64,000 bases of DNA, from assembly GCF_002086815.1 (NCBI RefSeq), contig NZ_MVID01000005.1, forward strand, positions 173,398 to 237,397, in the 5' to 3' direction. Origin of the DNA: Mycolicibacterium parafortuitum. Its GTDB lineage: Bacteria; Actinomycetota; Actinomycetes; Mycobacteriales; Mycobacteriaceae. Position numbers and translations under genes: made by a program. Shown piece by piece: positions 1 to 9,468 of the stretch. The notes under the pieces are model-generated. The model did not search any database. It was not told where the DNA came from and was given only the letters and a program-made list of their open reading frames with translations. The first letter of the stretch is position 1; each line of letters opens with the position of its first letter.

Positions 1-550
1 CTGGGCGCGCTACGCGCTGCGCGCGCCGGTGATGCTGGTGCACACCCCCGACGCGGTTCCGGTGAGCCAGTGGGTGCCGTTCGCCGACTGGGCCGACGGG
101 CGGGTACTGCTCGACGGCCGCAGACCCACGATGGCCGACCTGGACTATCACCTGACGACCCTGTTCCCGCCGGTGCGCCCGCGCGGCTTCCTGGAGGTGC
201 GCTACCTCGACAGCGTGCCCGAGGACACCTGGCCCGCGGTGGTGTTCATGCTGACCACCCTGCTCGACGACCCCGCCGCGGCCGATGCCGCCGCCGAGGC
301 CACCGAGCCGGTCGCCACCGCGTGGGACCGCGCCGCCCAGCTCGGCCTCGAGGACCGCAGACTGCACACCGCCGCGCTGCGGTGCGTGCAGGCGGCCGCC
401 GAACGCGTCCCGGCCGCGCTCGAGGAATCGATGTCGCTGCTCGCGCGTTCGGTCGAACAGGGACGCAGTCCGGCCGACGATTTCGCCGACCGCGCGGTGC
501 GTTACGGGATCGCGCGCGCGGTCACCCAACTGGCACAAGGAGAGATGTGA
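1..550 (+). CDS. egtA: EgtA, glutamate-cysteine ligase of ergothioneine synthesis (partial, 5' end outside window)
   Basis: Only the C-terminal part (about 183 residues) is present, and the frame is open from base 2. EgtA makes gamma-glutamylcysteine, the sulfur donor used by EgtB. The fragment has the family-like phrases VMLVHTP, WVPFADW and [10 protein letters not shown], followed by an alanine-rich helical tail. The call depends mainly on its place directly before egtB, whose GTG start overlaps this stop codon by 4 nt. Catalytic residues lie outside the window, so activity cannot be judged. Confidence 0.9.
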   Translation, partial: WARYALRAPVMLVHTPDAVPVSQWVPFADWADGRVLLDGRRPTMADLDYHLTTLFPPVRPRGFLEVRYLDSVPEDTWPAVVFMLTTLLDDPAAADAAAEATEPVATAWDRAAQLGLEDRRLHTAALRCVQAAAERVPAALEESMSLLARSVEQGRSPADDFADRAVRYGIARAVTQLAQGEM

Positions 551-1836
551 CGACGCGGCAGACGCTCGCCGACGAACTGACCAGGGCCAGGAACCGCACG
601 CTGCGTCTGGTCGACTTCGACGACGCCGAGCTGCGCCGTCAGTACGACCCGCTGATGAGCCCGCTGGTCTGGGACCTCGCCCACATCGGGCAACAGGAGG
701 AGCTGTGGCTGCTGCGCGGCGGGGACCCGCACCGCGCCGGCCTGCTGACCCCTGAGATCAACGACCTCTACGACGCGTTCGTGCACTCCCGCGCCGCGCG
801 GGTGAACCTTCCGCTGCTCCCGCCGACGGACGCGCGCAACTACTGCGCAACGGTGCGGGGGAAGGCGCTCGACCGGCTGGACGCGCTGGCCGACGACCAC
901 CCCGACGCGTTCAGCTACGCGCTGGTGATCAGCCACGAGAACCAGCACGACGAGACGATGCTGCAGGCGCTGAACCTGCGCACCGGGGCACCGCTGCTCG
1001 ACCGTGGTGCCGGACTGCCGGCCGGTCGCGCCGGCGTGGCGGGCACATCTGTGCTGGTGCCCGGTGGCGAGTTCGTGCTCGGCGTCGACGCGGTCGACGA
1101 GCCGTTCTCGCTGGACAACGAACGACCCGCGCACCGCGTCGACGTGCCGGCCTTCCGGATCGGCCGGGTCCCGGTCACCAACGCCGAGTGGCGGCAGTTC
1201 GTCGACGACGGCGGATACGGGCAGCGGCGCTGGTGGTCGGAGGCGGGCTGGGCGCACCGGCACCAGGCCGGGCTGACCGCACCGCTGTTCTGGAACCCCG
1301 ACGGGACCCGCACCCGGTTCGGCCACGTCGAGGACGTTCCCGGGGACGAACCGGTCCAGCACATCACCTTCTACGAGGCCGAGGCCTACGCCGCGTGGGC
1401 GGGTGCACGGTTGCCGACCGAGATCGAGTGGGAGAAGGCCTGCGCGTGGGATCCGGACCTCGGTGCCCGTCGCCGGTTCCCATGGGGGGCAACCGAACCC
1501 AATGCCGCCCTGGCCAATCTCGGCGGCGACGCGCTGCGCCCCGCACCGGTCGGCGCCTACCCGGCATCGGCGTCGGCCTACGGCGCGGAACAGATGCTCG
1601 GCGACGTCTGGGAGTGGACGAGTTCGCCGCTGCGGCCGTGGCCGGGGTTCACCCCGATGGTCTACCGGCAGTACTCGGAGCCGTTCTTCGACGGCACCGC
1701 CTCCGGCGAGTACCGCGTGCTGCGCGGCGGATCGTGGGCCGTCGCCGCCGGCATCCTGCGGCCCAGCTTCCGTAACTGGGACCATCCGATCCGTCGGCAG
1801 ATCTTCTCCGGCCTCCGATTGGCGTGGGATGTGTAG
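547..1836 (+). CDS. egtB: EgtB, hercynine oxygenase (sulfoxide synthase)
   Basis: This non-heme iron enzyme joins gamma-glutamylcysteine to hercynine with O2, forming the sulfoxide intermediate of ergothioneine. The protein is 429 residues. An N-terminal DinB-like domain carries the iron ligands: DLAHIG (His about 46) and SHENQHDE (about 127-134), the expected HX3HXE arrangement. A C-terminal formylglycine-generating-enzyme-like domain follows, with [20 protein letters not shown] and RVLRGGSW. I chose GTG 547 because it overlaps the egtA stop as GTGA and gives the length I recall for mycobacterial EgtB. An ATG much further upstream is in frame but reads antisense-like sequence across egtA. 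Its 3' end overlaps egtC by 8 nt, suggesting translational coupling. Confidence 0.95.
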   Translation: MTTRQTLADELTRARNRTLRLVDFDDAELRRQYDPLMSPLVWDLAHIGQQEELWLLRGGDPHRAGLLTPEINDLYDAFVHSRAARVNLPLLPPTDARNYCATVRGKALDRLDALADDHPDAFSYALVISHENQHDETMLQALNLRTGAPLLDRGAGLPAGRAGVAGTSVLVPGGEFVLGVDAVDEPFSLDNERPAHRVDVPAFRIGRVPVTNAEWRQFVDDGGYGQRRWWSEAGWAHRHQAGLTAPLFWNPDGTRTRFGHVEDVPGDEPVQHITFYEAEAYAAWAGARLPTEIEWEKACAWDPDLGARRRFPWGATEPNAALANLGGDALRPAPVGAYPASASAYGAEQMLGDVWEWTSSPLRPWPGFTPMVYRQYSEPFFDGTASGEYRVLRGGSWAVAAGILRPSFRNWDHPIRRQIFSGLRLAWDV

Positions 1837-2512
1837 GCATCTGGCGTGGCTCGGCGAGTCGACTTCGGTCGCCGCGCTGGTCCTCGACCCGCCGTCGGGT
1901 CTGCTGGTGCAGTCCTACGCGCCGCGGCGGCAGAAGCACGGCCTGATGAACGCCGACGGTTGGGGCGTCGGCTTTTTCGACGCCGGCGTGCCGCGGCGGT
2001 GGCGCAGCGCGGCTCCGTTGTGGGGCGACGCGTCGTTCGCGTCGGTCGCGCCCGCGTTGTCGAGCACCTGCTTGGTGGCCGCGGTGCGGTCGGCCAGCGT
2101 CGGTATGCCGATCGAGGCGTCCGCGTCCGCGCCGTTCACCGACGGGACCTGGCTGCTGTCGCACAACGGGCTCGTCGACCGTGCCGTGTTACCGACCTCC
2201 CGGACCGCGGAATCCACCAACGACAGCGCACTGCTGGCCGCGCTGATCTTCGATCGCGGCATGGACGACCTCGGCGGCACCGTCGCCTCGGTCGCCGCCG
2301 ACGACCCGAACGCGCGTCTGAACATCCTGGCCGCCAACGGGTCCCGGCTGGTCGCGACGACGTGGGGGGACACCTTGTCGGTGCTGCGCCGCGACGACGG
2401 TGTGGTGCTGGCCAGCGAGCCCTACGACGACGACCCCGGCTGGCAGGAGGTCCCGGACCGGCACCTGGTCGAGGTCGCGGACGCCCGCGTGCGCATGACA
2501 CCGCTGACATGA
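1829..2512 (+). CDS. egtC: EgtC, class II glutamine amidotransferase-type hydrolase
   Basis: This 227-residue enzyme removes the glutamate from the gamma-glutamyl hercynylcysteine sulfoxide made by EgtB. It starts MCRHLAW, so Cys2 becomes the N-terminal nucleophile after Met removal, as in class II amidotransferases. [10 protein letters not shown] (about residues 38-47) and LLSHNG (about 108-113) are the usual substrate-site motifs. The ATG overlaps the end of egtB by 8 nt. The last codons and the intergenic gap carry a 14-bp tandem duplication that places the stop codon within the second copy. The gap to egtD (19 nt) is the only non-overlapping junction of the operon. Confidence 0.94.
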   Translation: MCRHLAWLGESTSVAALVLDPPSGLLVQSYAPRRQKHGLMNADGWGVGFFDAGVPRRWRSAAPLWGDASFASVAPALSSTCLVAAVRSASVGMPIEASASAPFTDGTWLLSHNGLVDRAVLPTSRTAESTNDSALLAALIFDRGMDDLGGTVASVAADDPNARLNILAANGSRLVATTWGDTLSVLRRDDGVVLASEPYDDDPGWQEVPDRHLVEVADARVRMTPLT

Positions 2513-2521
2513 CACCGCTGA
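2494..2521. repeat. 14-bp perfect tandem repeat at the egtC-egtD junction
   Basis: The unit catgacaccgctga occurs twice in direct succession (2494-2507 and 2508-2521). The first copy encodes the end of EgtC (MTPL) and the second contains its TGA stop. The second copy also supplies an ATG in another frame (MTPLKGS), so replication slippage is a simple origin. The egtD ribosome-binding site (aaagga) starts at the end of the repeat. Confidence 0.85.
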
Positions 2522-2531
2522 AAGGATCGTG

Positions 2532-3497
2532 ATGACGTTCTCCCTGGCGAACTACCTCGCCGCCGACGCCGCCGACGAGGCGCTGCGTCGCGACGTCCGC
2601 CACGGACTGAGCCAACAGCCGAAGACGCTGCCGCCCAAATGGTTCTACGACGCCACCGGCAGCGAGTTGTTCGACCAGATCACCCGGCTGCCGGAGTACT
2701 ACCCGACCCGTGCGGAGGCGCAGATCCTGCGCGCGCGGGCCGGTGAGATCGCCGAGGCCTCGGGTGCCGACACGCTCGTCGAACTGGGCAGCGGCACCTC
2801 GGAGAAGACGCGGATGCTGCTCGACGCCCTGAGTGAGCGTGGATCGCTGCGCCGCTTCGTGCCGTTCGACGTCGACTCCAGCGTGCTGCAGGCCGCGGGC
2901 GCGGCGATCGAGCAGGAATACCCGGGCATCGAGATCGACGCAGTGTGCGGCGATTTCGAGGAACACCTGGGCAAGATCCCGCGGACGGGACGGCGTCTGG
3001 TGGCGTTCCTGGGCTCGACGATCGGGAATCTGACACCTGGCCCGCGGGCGGAGTTCCTGGCGTCGGTGGCCGAGATGATGCAACCCGGCGACACGCTGCT
3101 GCTGGGCACCGACCTGGTCAAGGACACCGGCCGTCTGGTGCGGGCATACGACGACAGCGCCGGCGTCACCGCGCGATTCAACCGCAATGTGCTCACCGTG
3201 GTGAACCGGGAGCTCGGCGCGGACTTCGACGTCGACGCGTTCACCCACGTCGCGGTCTGGAACCCCGACGAGGAGCGCATCGAGATGTGGCTGCGGTCTG
3301 ACCGCGCGCAACGGGTGCACATCGCCGCGCTGGCGCTCGACGTCGATTTCGCCGACGGGGAGGAGATGCTGACCGAGGTGTCGTGCAAATTCCGGCCGTC
3401 CGGTGTCGAGGCGGAACTCGCCGCGGCCGGTCTGCGCCGAACCCATTGGTGGACAGACGATGCGGGAGACTTCGGGCTGTCCCTGGCGGCGAAATGA
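2532..3497 (+). CDS. egtD: EgtD, histidine N-alpha-methyltransferase
   Basis: This enzyme adds three methyl groups from SAM to the alpha-amine of histidine to give hercynine (histidine betaine), the first committed ergothioneine step. The 321-residue protein shows the EgtD/DUF2260 pattern: [18 protein letters not shown] (about 36-53), the SAM loop [12 protein letters not shown] (about 82-93), [12 protein letters not shown] (about 155-166) and C-terminal EVSCKFRP. I used ATG 2532 with aaagga upstream; GTG 2529 would add one residue. The stop overlaps the egtE start as ATGA. Confidence 0.95.
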   Translation: MTFSLANYLAADAADEALRRDVRHGLSQQPKTLPPKWFYDATGSELFDQITRLPEYYPTRAEAQILRARAGEIAEASGADTLVELGSGTSEKTRMLLDALSERGSLRRFVPFDVDSSVLQAAGAAIEQEYPGIEIDAVCGDFEEHLGKIPRTGRRLVAFLGSTIGNLTPGPRAEFLASVAEMMQPGDTLLLGTDLVKDTGRLVRAYDDSAGVTARFNRNVLTVVNRELGADFDVDAFTHVAVWNPDEERIEMWLRSDRAQRVHIAALALDVDFADGEEMLTEVSCKFRPSGVEAELAAAGLRRTHWWTDDAGDFGLSLAAK

Positions 3498-4594
3498 GCC
3501 GGTCCGATCCGACGACGCTGGCCGAGACCTGGCGTGCGGCGCGGCCGGCCCCCGCCGGGGTGCACGTCGACAGCGCGGCGTGCTCGCGGCAGAGCTTCGC
3601 GACCATCGACGCCTGCGCGCAGCACGCCCGCCACGAAGCCGAGGTCGGCGGCTACGTCGCCGCGGAAGCCGCCGCCCCGGTGCTCGACGCCGGTCGCGCG
3701 GCGGTGCGCGCGCTGACCGGAATGCCCGACGCCGGAGTCACATTCACCACCGGGTCCAACCACGCGCTCGACATCCTGCTCGGCGACTGGACGGGGGAGC
3801 GCACGGTGGCGTGCCTGCCCGGTGAGTTCGGGCCCAATCTGGCCATCATGGCCCGGCACGGGTTCGACATCCGCGTGCTGCCCGTCGACGAGTACGGCCG
3901 GTTGGACGTCAACGCGATCGGCGCCGCACTGGCACACCGTCCGCCGGCGTTGGTGCACTTCACGGTGCTGGGCAGCCACAGCGGGGTCGTCCAGCCCGTC
4001 CACGACATGGCGCTGGCCTGCCGCGGCCACGACATCCCGCTGTTCGTCGACGCCGCACAGGGATTCGCCCACGTCGACGTCGCGAACACCGGCGCCGACG
4101 CCGTCTACTCCTCGTCACGGAAGTGGACCGCGGGTCCGCGCGGGGTCGGTGTGCTGGTCACCCGGGCCGGGGTGTTGTCGGACGCGACCCGGGAGCGGAT
4201 CGGCCATGTCGAGACGAATGTCGGCCTGCACGTGGGTTTCTCGGTCGCGCTCGGCGAACACATGGCGGTCGGGCCGGCGGCGATGCAGGCGCGGCTGCGG
4301 GAGGTCGGCGCCGCCACCCGGACGGCGCTCGCCGACGTGCCGGGCTGGCGGGTGCGGGAACACCACGACGAACCCAGCGCGATCACCACCCTCTATCCGC
4401 CGCCGGGGGTGGACCCGCAGGTGGTGCGGGCCCGGCTGATCGACGAGCACGCGATCGTGACGACCTACCTCGGGGTGGAGCGCGCGCCGCGGGAGCTGAC
4501 CCGCCCCGCGCTCCGGGTGTCGCCGCACGTCGACGTCACCGACGCCGATCTGGCCGCGGTCGCCGAAGCGCTGTCGGCGGTCACGCCCGGTTGA
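3494..4594 (+). CDS. egtE: EgtE, PLP-dependent C-S lyase of ergothioneine synthesis
   Basis: This enzyme cleaves hercynylcysteine sulfoxide to ergothioneine. The 366-residue protein is a fold-type I aminotransferase of the class V/cysteine-desulfurase group. [12 protein letters not shown] (about 77-88) is the phosphate-binding turn, [12 protein letters not shown] (about 186-197) gives the PLP-ring Asp, and [13 protein letters not shown] (about 205-217) contains the Schiff-base Lys. The ATG overlaps the egtD stop by 4 nt. Its last 14 bp overlap the convergent EAL gene, so no terminator space exists between them. Confidence 0.93.
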   Translation: MSRSDPTTLAETWRAARPAPAGVHVDSAACSRQSFATIDACAQHARHEAEVGGYVAAEAAAPVLDAGRAAVRALTGMPDAGVTFTTGSNHALDILLGDWTGERTVACLPGEFGPNLAIMARHGFDIRVLPVDEYGRLDVNAIGAALAHRPPALVHFTVLGSHSGVVQPVHDMALACRGHDIPLFVDAAQGFAHVDVANTGADAVYSSSRKWTAGPRGVGVLVTRAGVLSDATRERIGHVETNVGLHVGFSVALGEHMAVGPAAMQARLREVGAATRTALADVPGWRVREHHDEPSAITTLYPPPGVDPQVVRARLIDEHAIVTTYLGVERAPRELTRPALRVSPHVDVTDADLAAVAEALSAVTPG

Positions 4595-5900
4595 GCAGGC
4601 TGCGCGCGGCCGCGGCCACCCGGTCCCGGTCGAAGGTGATGACCGCGGCGAATCTGCGGTCGTTCTCGACACCCTGTCCGGGTGGTTCCAGTTCGCGGGC
4701 GACCAGTGCCGCGGCGGTGTCGGGACCGAGCACCACGATGGTCCATTCCAGTGCCATGCGGTCGCCGGCGTCGATGTCGACCCACTGCACGCGGTGGGCA
4801 GCGTCTCGCGGCGCGTTCACGGCGAAGGCCACTACCAGCGGCGACCGCTTCGCCAGCATGGTGATGTTGTGCCGGGTCTCGCCGCGGAAGTTGTCCTGGC
4901 TCTGCAGGGTGAACAGCACGATCGGCGCGCTGTCGGCGGCTGCGGCGAGCCGTTCGATGTGGCGTGACATCTCGATCAGGGTCCGTTTGCGCACGGTGCG
5001 CGCGCTGTGTGCCGCGGTGGCGATCTCGAACGGGGTCTTGGTGAGCGCGCGGTCGCGGTCGTCGACGAGCGTGTCGCGGCGTTCGGTCGATCGCGCGAAC
5101 CGCGGCAGGATCGCCGGATCGGGTGCGGTGGCCAGGGGTCCGGGACGGCCGAAGCGGTAGCCCTGACCGAGGGTCGCGCCGTAGGCCAGGGCCTGCTCCA
5201 GGTGCTCGTCGGTCTCGATGCCCTCCGCCAGGATCACCGCGCCGGTGCGCTCGTGGTGCGCGATGACCGCGGCGATGATGCGGGTCTGCAGCTGGTCGGG
5301 TTGGCGCTGGACCAGTCCGAGATCGATCTTCATCACATCCGGGGAGATGATGTCGAGCAGCGCCAGCGAGTCGGGGTGCGCGCCGATGTCGTCGAGGGCG
5401 ATGCGCACCCCGCAGGAACGCAGCGCTGCGACCTTGTGCAGCAATGCCGGCGGATTCCGTAGCAGGCCGCGCTCGGTCAGCTCGAACATCAGCGTGAAGG
5501 TGCGGGCCGCCTCCGCGACCGCGGACTCCGGCGGTACCTCCATGCCCGCGGCGACCGGTTCGGAGTTGAGCAACAGCAGCATCCCTGCCGCAGAAGGTGA
5601 TTCGAGTGCCGCGTGCGCGGCGGACCGGATGCACGCGTGGTCGAGCATGTCGAGCCGTCCGGTCGCGGCGGCGTGGGCGAACACGTCGGCCGGGGACGGA
5701 TGGTGCAGTGACGGCCAGCGTGCGAGCGCCTCATAGCCGACCACCGTCTCGTCCGGCAGCGACACCACGGGTTGGAACGCGGGGACCAGACCCTCTCCGC
5801 GGACCGCGGCATCGAGCAGGTCCGTCGCGTCGCTCGGACGTGGGGGATGGATGATGTCTTCTCTCGGGTCGGGCGGGCGGCGGAGCGTGCCCATGGTCAC
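4581..5900 (-). CDS. EAL-domain c-di-GMP phosphodiesterase with C-terminal DICT sensor
   Basis: The N-terminal EAL domain (about residues 25-260) hydrolyses c-di-GMP to pGpG in this family. The key motifs look intact: YEALARW, an LLLLNSEP segment, [34 protein letters not shown] and GQGYRFGRP, so I infer an active enzyme. The C-terminal half, from about [17 protein letters not shown] onward, resembles the DICT sensory domain found with EAL, GGDEF and regulators. GTG 5900 has GGAGA about 5 nt upstream; ATG 5894 is two codons later and equally possible. No signal peptide or membrane segment is visible, so it is likely cytosolic. It converges on and overlaps egtE by 14 bp. Confidence 0.87.
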   Translation of the reverse strand: MTMGTLRRPPDPREDIIHPPRPSDATDLLDAAVRGEGLVPAFQPVVSLPDETVVGYEALARWPSLHHPSPADVFAHAAATGRLDMLDHACIRSAAHAALESPSAAGMLLLLNSEPVAAGMEVPPESAVAEAARTFTLMFELTERGLLRNPPALLHKVAALRSCGVRIALDDIGAHPDSLALLDIISPDVMKIDLGLVQRQPDQLQTRIIAAVIAHHERTGAVILAEGIETDEHLEQALAYGATLGQGYRFGRPGPLATAPDPAILPRFARSTERRDTLVDDRDRALTKTPFEIATAAHSARTVRKRTLIEMSRHIERLAAAADSAPIVLFTLQSQDNFRGETRHNITMLAKRSPLVVAFAVNAPRDAAHRVQWVDIDAGDRMALEWTIVVLGPDTAAALVARELEPPGQGVENDRRFAAVITFDRDRVAAAARSLLNRA

Positions 5901-6099
5901 GCCATTCTCCCGTGTCGTTGCCGCTACACGGTAACGGGGCCGGTGCTCATCCGCACCGGCATCGGCCGCACCCGGGGCACCGTCCTCGCCTGCATGCGCA
6001 CCACCTCGACGTCGAGTTCGAGGTCCTCGACGCGAACGCGCGGTTGAGTTGGGGCCGTTGCGGTTATCCAGGCTGCACCGAAGGGTGGAGGGGATCACG

Positions 6100-7485
6100 A
6101 TGACTACCGGCGCCGGCAGTGACGAAGCCCAGACCAAGGATCAGCCCGAGAAGAAGCGCGACCGTACGCACTGGCTGTACATCCTGGTGATCATCGCCGT
6201 GATCGCCGGCATCGTCGTGGGGCTGGTCGCACCGGAGACCGCTGCGTCGCTCGGCATCCTCGGCGAACTGTTCGTCAAGCTGATCAAGATGATGATCGTC
6301 CCGGTCATCTTCTGCACCGTGGTCCTCGGCATCGGCAAGGTGCGCGCCGCCGCCGCGGTCGGCAAGGTCGGCGGTCTGGCGATCAGCTACTTCCTGATCA
6401 TGTCGACGATCGCACTGGGCATCGGGCTGGTCGTCGGCAACCTGATCAGCCCCGGCACCGGCCTGAACGTCCCCAACGATCCGAGCAAGGGCGCCGAGCT
6501 GGCCGGCGAAGCCGAATCCGCGGGCGGCACCATGGAATTCATCGCCGACATCATCCCGGCGACGTTGTTCTCCGCGGTCACCGAGGGCAACGTGCTGCAG
6601 GCGCTGTTCGTGGCATTGCTGGTCGGTTTCGGGATCCAGAGCATGGGCCGGACCGGCGAAGGGCTGCTCCGCGGCATCGAAGCGGTGCAGAAGCTGGTGT
6701 TCCGCATTCTCATCGGCGTGCTGTGGCTGGCCCCGATCGGAGCGTTCGGCGCGATCGCGGAGGTGGTCGGCGACACCGGGTTCGAGGCCGTCATCCAGCT
6801 CGGGGTGCTGATGCTGGCGTTCTACGTGACGTGCCTGCTCTTCATCTTCGGCGTGCTCGGAGCGCTGCTGTACATGGTGGCCCGGGTGTCGATCTTCAAG
6901 CTGGCCCGCTACCTGGCGCGCGAGTACCTGCTCATCGTCGCGACGTCGTCGTCGGAGTCGGCGCTGCCGCGGCTGATCGCGAAGATGGAGCACGCGGGCG
7001 TGGAACCCGCGACCGTCGGCATCGTGGTGCCGACCGGATACTCGTTCAACCTCGACGGCACCGCGATCTACCTGACGATGGCATCGCTGTTCATCGCCGA
7101 CGCGCTCGGCGATCCGCTGTCCATCCCCGAGCAACTCGGCCTGCTCGCGTTCATGATCATCGCGTCCAAGGGTGCGGCGGGCGTCAGCGGAGCCGGCCTG
7201 GCCACACTGGCGGCGGGTCTGCAGAGCCACCGGCCCGAATTGCTCGACGGCGTCGGCATCATCGTCGGTGTGGACCGCTTCATGTCCGAGGCCCGCGCGC
7301 TGACCAACTTCTCCGGCAACGCGGTGGCGACCGTGCTCGTCGGCTCGTGGACGGGCACGCTGGACAGCGAGCGGCTCAACCAGGTCCTCGACGGGGACAG
7401 GCCGTTCGACGAGGCCACGATGATCGACGACGAGGACGACGCCACGGATCGCGAGCGGGCCTCGGCGGCAAGCCCTTCGGCCTAA
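6100..7485 (+). CDS. Dicarboxylate/amino acid:cation symporter (DAACS/SDF family)
   Basis: This 461-residue integral membrane protein belongs to the sodium or proton-coupled glutamate/C4-dicarboxylate family (GltP/DctA). A charged cytoplasmic N-terminus precedes about eight hydrophobic segments. The signature segments are visible: LFVKLIKMMIVPVIF (about 63-77), the serine-rich hairpin ATSSSESALPRL (about 282-293), PTGYSFNLDGTAIY (about 311-324) and the second hairpin SKGAAGVSGAG. The C-terminus is acidic. A strong site (ggagggg) precedes ATG 6100. Its stop overlaps the convergent methyltransferase by 4 nt. The substrate cannot be set from sequence alone. Confidence 0.92.
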   Translation: MTTGAGSDEAQTKDQPEKKRDRTHWLYILVIIAVIAGIVVGLVAPETAASLGILGELFVKLIKMMIVPVIFCTVVLGIGKVRAAAAVGKVGGLAISYFLIMSTIALGIGLVVGNLISPGTGLNVPNDPSKGAELAGEAESAGGTMEFIADIIPATLFSAVTEGNVLQALFVALLVGFGIQSMGRTGEGLLRGIEAVQKLVFRILIGVLWLAPIGAFGAIAEVVGDTGFEAVIQLGVLMLAFYVTCLLFIFGVLGALLYMVARVSIFKLARYLAREYLLIVATSSSESALPRLIAKMEHAGVEPATVGIVVPTGYSFNLDGTAIYLTMASLFIADALGDPLSIPEQLGLLAFMIIASKGAAGVSGAGLATLAAGLQSHRPELLDGVGIIVGVDRFMSEARALTNFSGNAVATVLVGSWTGTLDSERLNQVLDGDRPFDEATMIDDEDDATDRERASAASPSA

Positions 7486-8156
7486 CCGTCCTTGTGCGCC
7501 TCCAGCAGGAACGCGTGCATGCACATCCTGCCCTTGTCGTCGAGCAGGTCCAGCGGTGGCGGCGGCATGCCGGGGATCCTGGGCACGTTCGAGTGGATCA
7601 GCGCGGGCCGGATGTCGTCGATCACCCAGTAACGCGAAACTGCTTCGCGCAGTTCGAGTTCGGTGACCTCGTTCGGCCCCTCCTGCATCTCGGGAGGGAA
7701 CGCGCCCTTGGCGAACACGAGCACGAAGTACCCGGCCCCCGGTGCGGCCGCGCGGTGCATCGACTGCAGATACGGATCGCGAGCCTCGACCGGGATCGAA
7801 TGGAACAGCGTGCTGTCGACGATCGTCGCGAACCGGCCGTCGAAACCGGTCAGCGCGGTGACGTCGGCCGCGACGAAGCCGGCCCGCTCGGACAGTCCGC
7901 GTTCGGCGGCCGCGGTGGTCGCTGCCTGCACCGCGGTCGGGCTGATGTCGACCCCGGTCACCGTGTAGCCGTCCGCGGCCAGTGCCAGCGAGAGTTCGGC
8001 GTGGCCGCACCCGGCGTCGAGCACCTCGCTGCGGAACTTGCCCGCATGCCACAGCGCCGCCAGCTCCGGCTGCGGCTCACCGATGTTCCACGGCGGAGGC
8101 CCGTCGAATTGGCTCTCACCGCGATACGCGCCGTCCCAGTCCATCACGTCGGCCAT
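7482..8156 (-). CDS. Class I SAM-dependent methyltransferase
   Basis: This 224-residue Rossmann methyltransferase has motif I LDAGCGHAELSL (about 47-58), the acidic end of strand 2 in VTGVDIS, and a downstream STLFHSIPVEAR segment typical of the UbiE/thiopurine-methyltransferase-like small-molecule group. ATG 8156 gives the start MADVMDWDGAY; longer readings overlap the GRDP-like gene heavily. It overlaps that upstream gene by 13 nt, so the two are probably co-transcribed. The substrate is unknown. Confidence 0.85.
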   Translation of the reverse strand: MADVMDWDGAYRGESQFDGPPPWNIGEPQPELAALWHAGKFRSEVLDAGCGHAELSLALAADGYTVTGVDISPTAVQAATTAAAERGLSERAGFVAADVTALTGFDGRFATIVDSTLFHSIPVEARDPYLQSMHRAAAPGAGYFVLVFAKGAFPPEMQEGPNEVTELELREAVSRYWVIDDIRPALIHSNVPRIPGMPPPPLDLLDDKGRMCMHAFLLEAHKDG

Positions 8157-8638
8157 GGACGCCAAGGTACTCGCCGCGCGGTGATCTGGAGCGCGGCCAC
8201 CACGGCCGGGTCGACACCCCAGGGTTCGTCGAGGCCGAGCCGTTCGTCGAGATCCCACAGCACACAGATCTCGCCGGGCCGTGCCACCTGCGCCCACGCC
8301 GCGACGGTTCGGTGTAACTGGGCATGCGCCGGCTCACCGGCCATCCCGGCAGGGGTCACACCGACGGGGTGGTGGTGCAGATACCTGCCGTAGGCGCGAC
8401 GGCAGAACTGCGAGTACAGCCGGGTGCACAGGATGAAGCCGTGCCATGCCTCGTCCACCGCGCGGCTCGGCATCCCGAGCGCCCGCCCACCCCGGCGTGC
8501 TGCGCAGCAGCGCAACCATTGGTGCAGACCGGTGACGATCAGCGGCCGCGGCTCCCACGGACACGTCCGGAACACCGCGTCGGGCAGGTCCAGGGTCGCC
8601 AGCGCACCGACGGTCCTGGCCTGCCCTCTACCCGCCAC
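8144..8638 (-). CDS. GRDP-like (glycine-rich domain-containing) protein of unknown function
   Basis: The protein is about 164 residues from the GTG at 8638, which overlaps the GPP34 stop codon by 11 nt; longer readings run antiparallel to that gene's Cys/Gly tail. The core AVDEAWHGFILCTRLYSQFC and the following AYGRYLHHHP match the pattern of proteins annotated 'glycine-rich domain-containing', with conserved Trp, His and Cys. No membrane segment or signal peptide is seen. It sits between the GPP34 gene and the methyltransferase with overlaps on both sides, so I infer a three-gene operon. The function is not known. Confidence 0.7.
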   Translation of the reverse strand: MAGRGQARTVGALATLDLPDAVFRTCPWEPRPLIVTGLHQWLRCCAARRGGRALGMPSRAVDEAWHGFILCTRLYSQFCRRAYGRYLHHHPVGVTPAGMAGEPAHAQLHRTVAAWAQVARPGEICVLWDLDERLGLDEPWGVDPAVVAALQITARRVPWRPWPT

Positions 8639-9356
8639 CGCAGCCTCCGCCACACCCGCCGCCACACCCGCCACCGCAGCCGAAGCCGCTGGAGCAGCCG
8701 AAACTACGGGACCTGCCACAGCGGCCCGAGTAGGTCTGTTGCGCAACGATCCGCGCGATGGTGTCGAGCGCCGTATGTAGGCCCAGGACCGGCGGCAGGT
8801 TCGCCTCCGCGGGGCGGGCGATCACGTCGTGCACCAGGAACTGGTCGGGCAGATCGCCGAGCACCGCGATCCGCCCCACCGCCAGCGTCCGCGGATCCGT
8901 GTGCCTGCCGCCGGCGGCGTCCCGCAGGGCACGCGCCACCGAATCGGCGAGACGTCCGACGGCCTCCTCGTCGTAGACGCCGGGGCGCCTGACGGGGATC
9001 ACCCCGAGCGACAGGCGCCAGCGCCGGTCGATCCAGCCCCCGCACTCCAACTGCCAGCGGACCGGGGCGGTGGTCGACGTCGATCCGGCGGTGGCCAGCC
9101 ACGCCCACGTCCGCGCCGGTCGCCCGGTCAGTTCGGCGAGCGTGTCGGCCAGCAGCGGATCCGCGGGCCGACTCGACGACGCCACCCGCGCGATGCCGTC
9201 GTCGTCGGTCAGATAACCCGTCAGGTACAACTCGGTCAGCATCGCCGCCCGCACCGCGTACCCCAGCAGTGGCAACTTGCGCTCGTCGAAGCAGTGCCGG
9301 TCCCGGTCGTAGCTCAGCAGATAGAGCCGGCCGTGCAGCGTCTGTGGAAGTTCCAT
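8628..9356 (-). CDS. GPP34 (Golgi phosphoprotein 3-like) family protein with Cys/Gly-rich tail
   Basis: Residues about 1-205 read as a bacterial GPP34 domain: LHGRLYLLSYDRDR at the start, AAMLTELYLTGYL in the first helices, and LGVIPVRRPGVYDE in the middle. The eukaryotic relative binds phosphatidylinositol-4-phosphate; the bacterial role is unknown. The last 30 residues are unusual: GRCGRSRSFGC followed by four CGGG units. This resembles the Cys/Gly tails of the TIGR04222 group. ATG 9356 has ggaga upstream. The tail DNA (8631-8690) is a low-complexity GCC/ACC tract and overlaps the next gene's start. Confidence 0.78.
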   Translation of the reverse strand: MELPQTLHGRLYLLSYDRDRHCFDERKLPLLGYAVRAAMLTELYLTGYLTDDDGIARVASSSRPADPLLADTLAELTGRPARTWAWLATAGSTSTTAPVRWQLECGGWIDRRWRLSLGVIPVRRPGVYDEEAVGRLADSVARALRDAAGGRHTDPRTLAVGRIAVLGDLPDQFLVHDVIARPAEANLPPVLGLHTALDTIARIVAQQTYSGRCGRSRSFGCSSGFGCGGGCGGGCGGGCGGG

Positions 9357-9468
9357 CGTCGTCTCCCGTCAGCGTGTCGCTTCTGATGGGAGTGATGGTC
9401 GGCTCGGGGGCCCCGGGGCGGAAGCATCGGGGCGCCGAAAGCCGGGATTCCTAGCGGAATTCAGAGAT

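Noticed and set aside
6064..8052. 662-residue minus-strand frame over the symporter
   Set aside because: It spans two clear genes on other frames and is His/Asp/Arg-rich without motifs.
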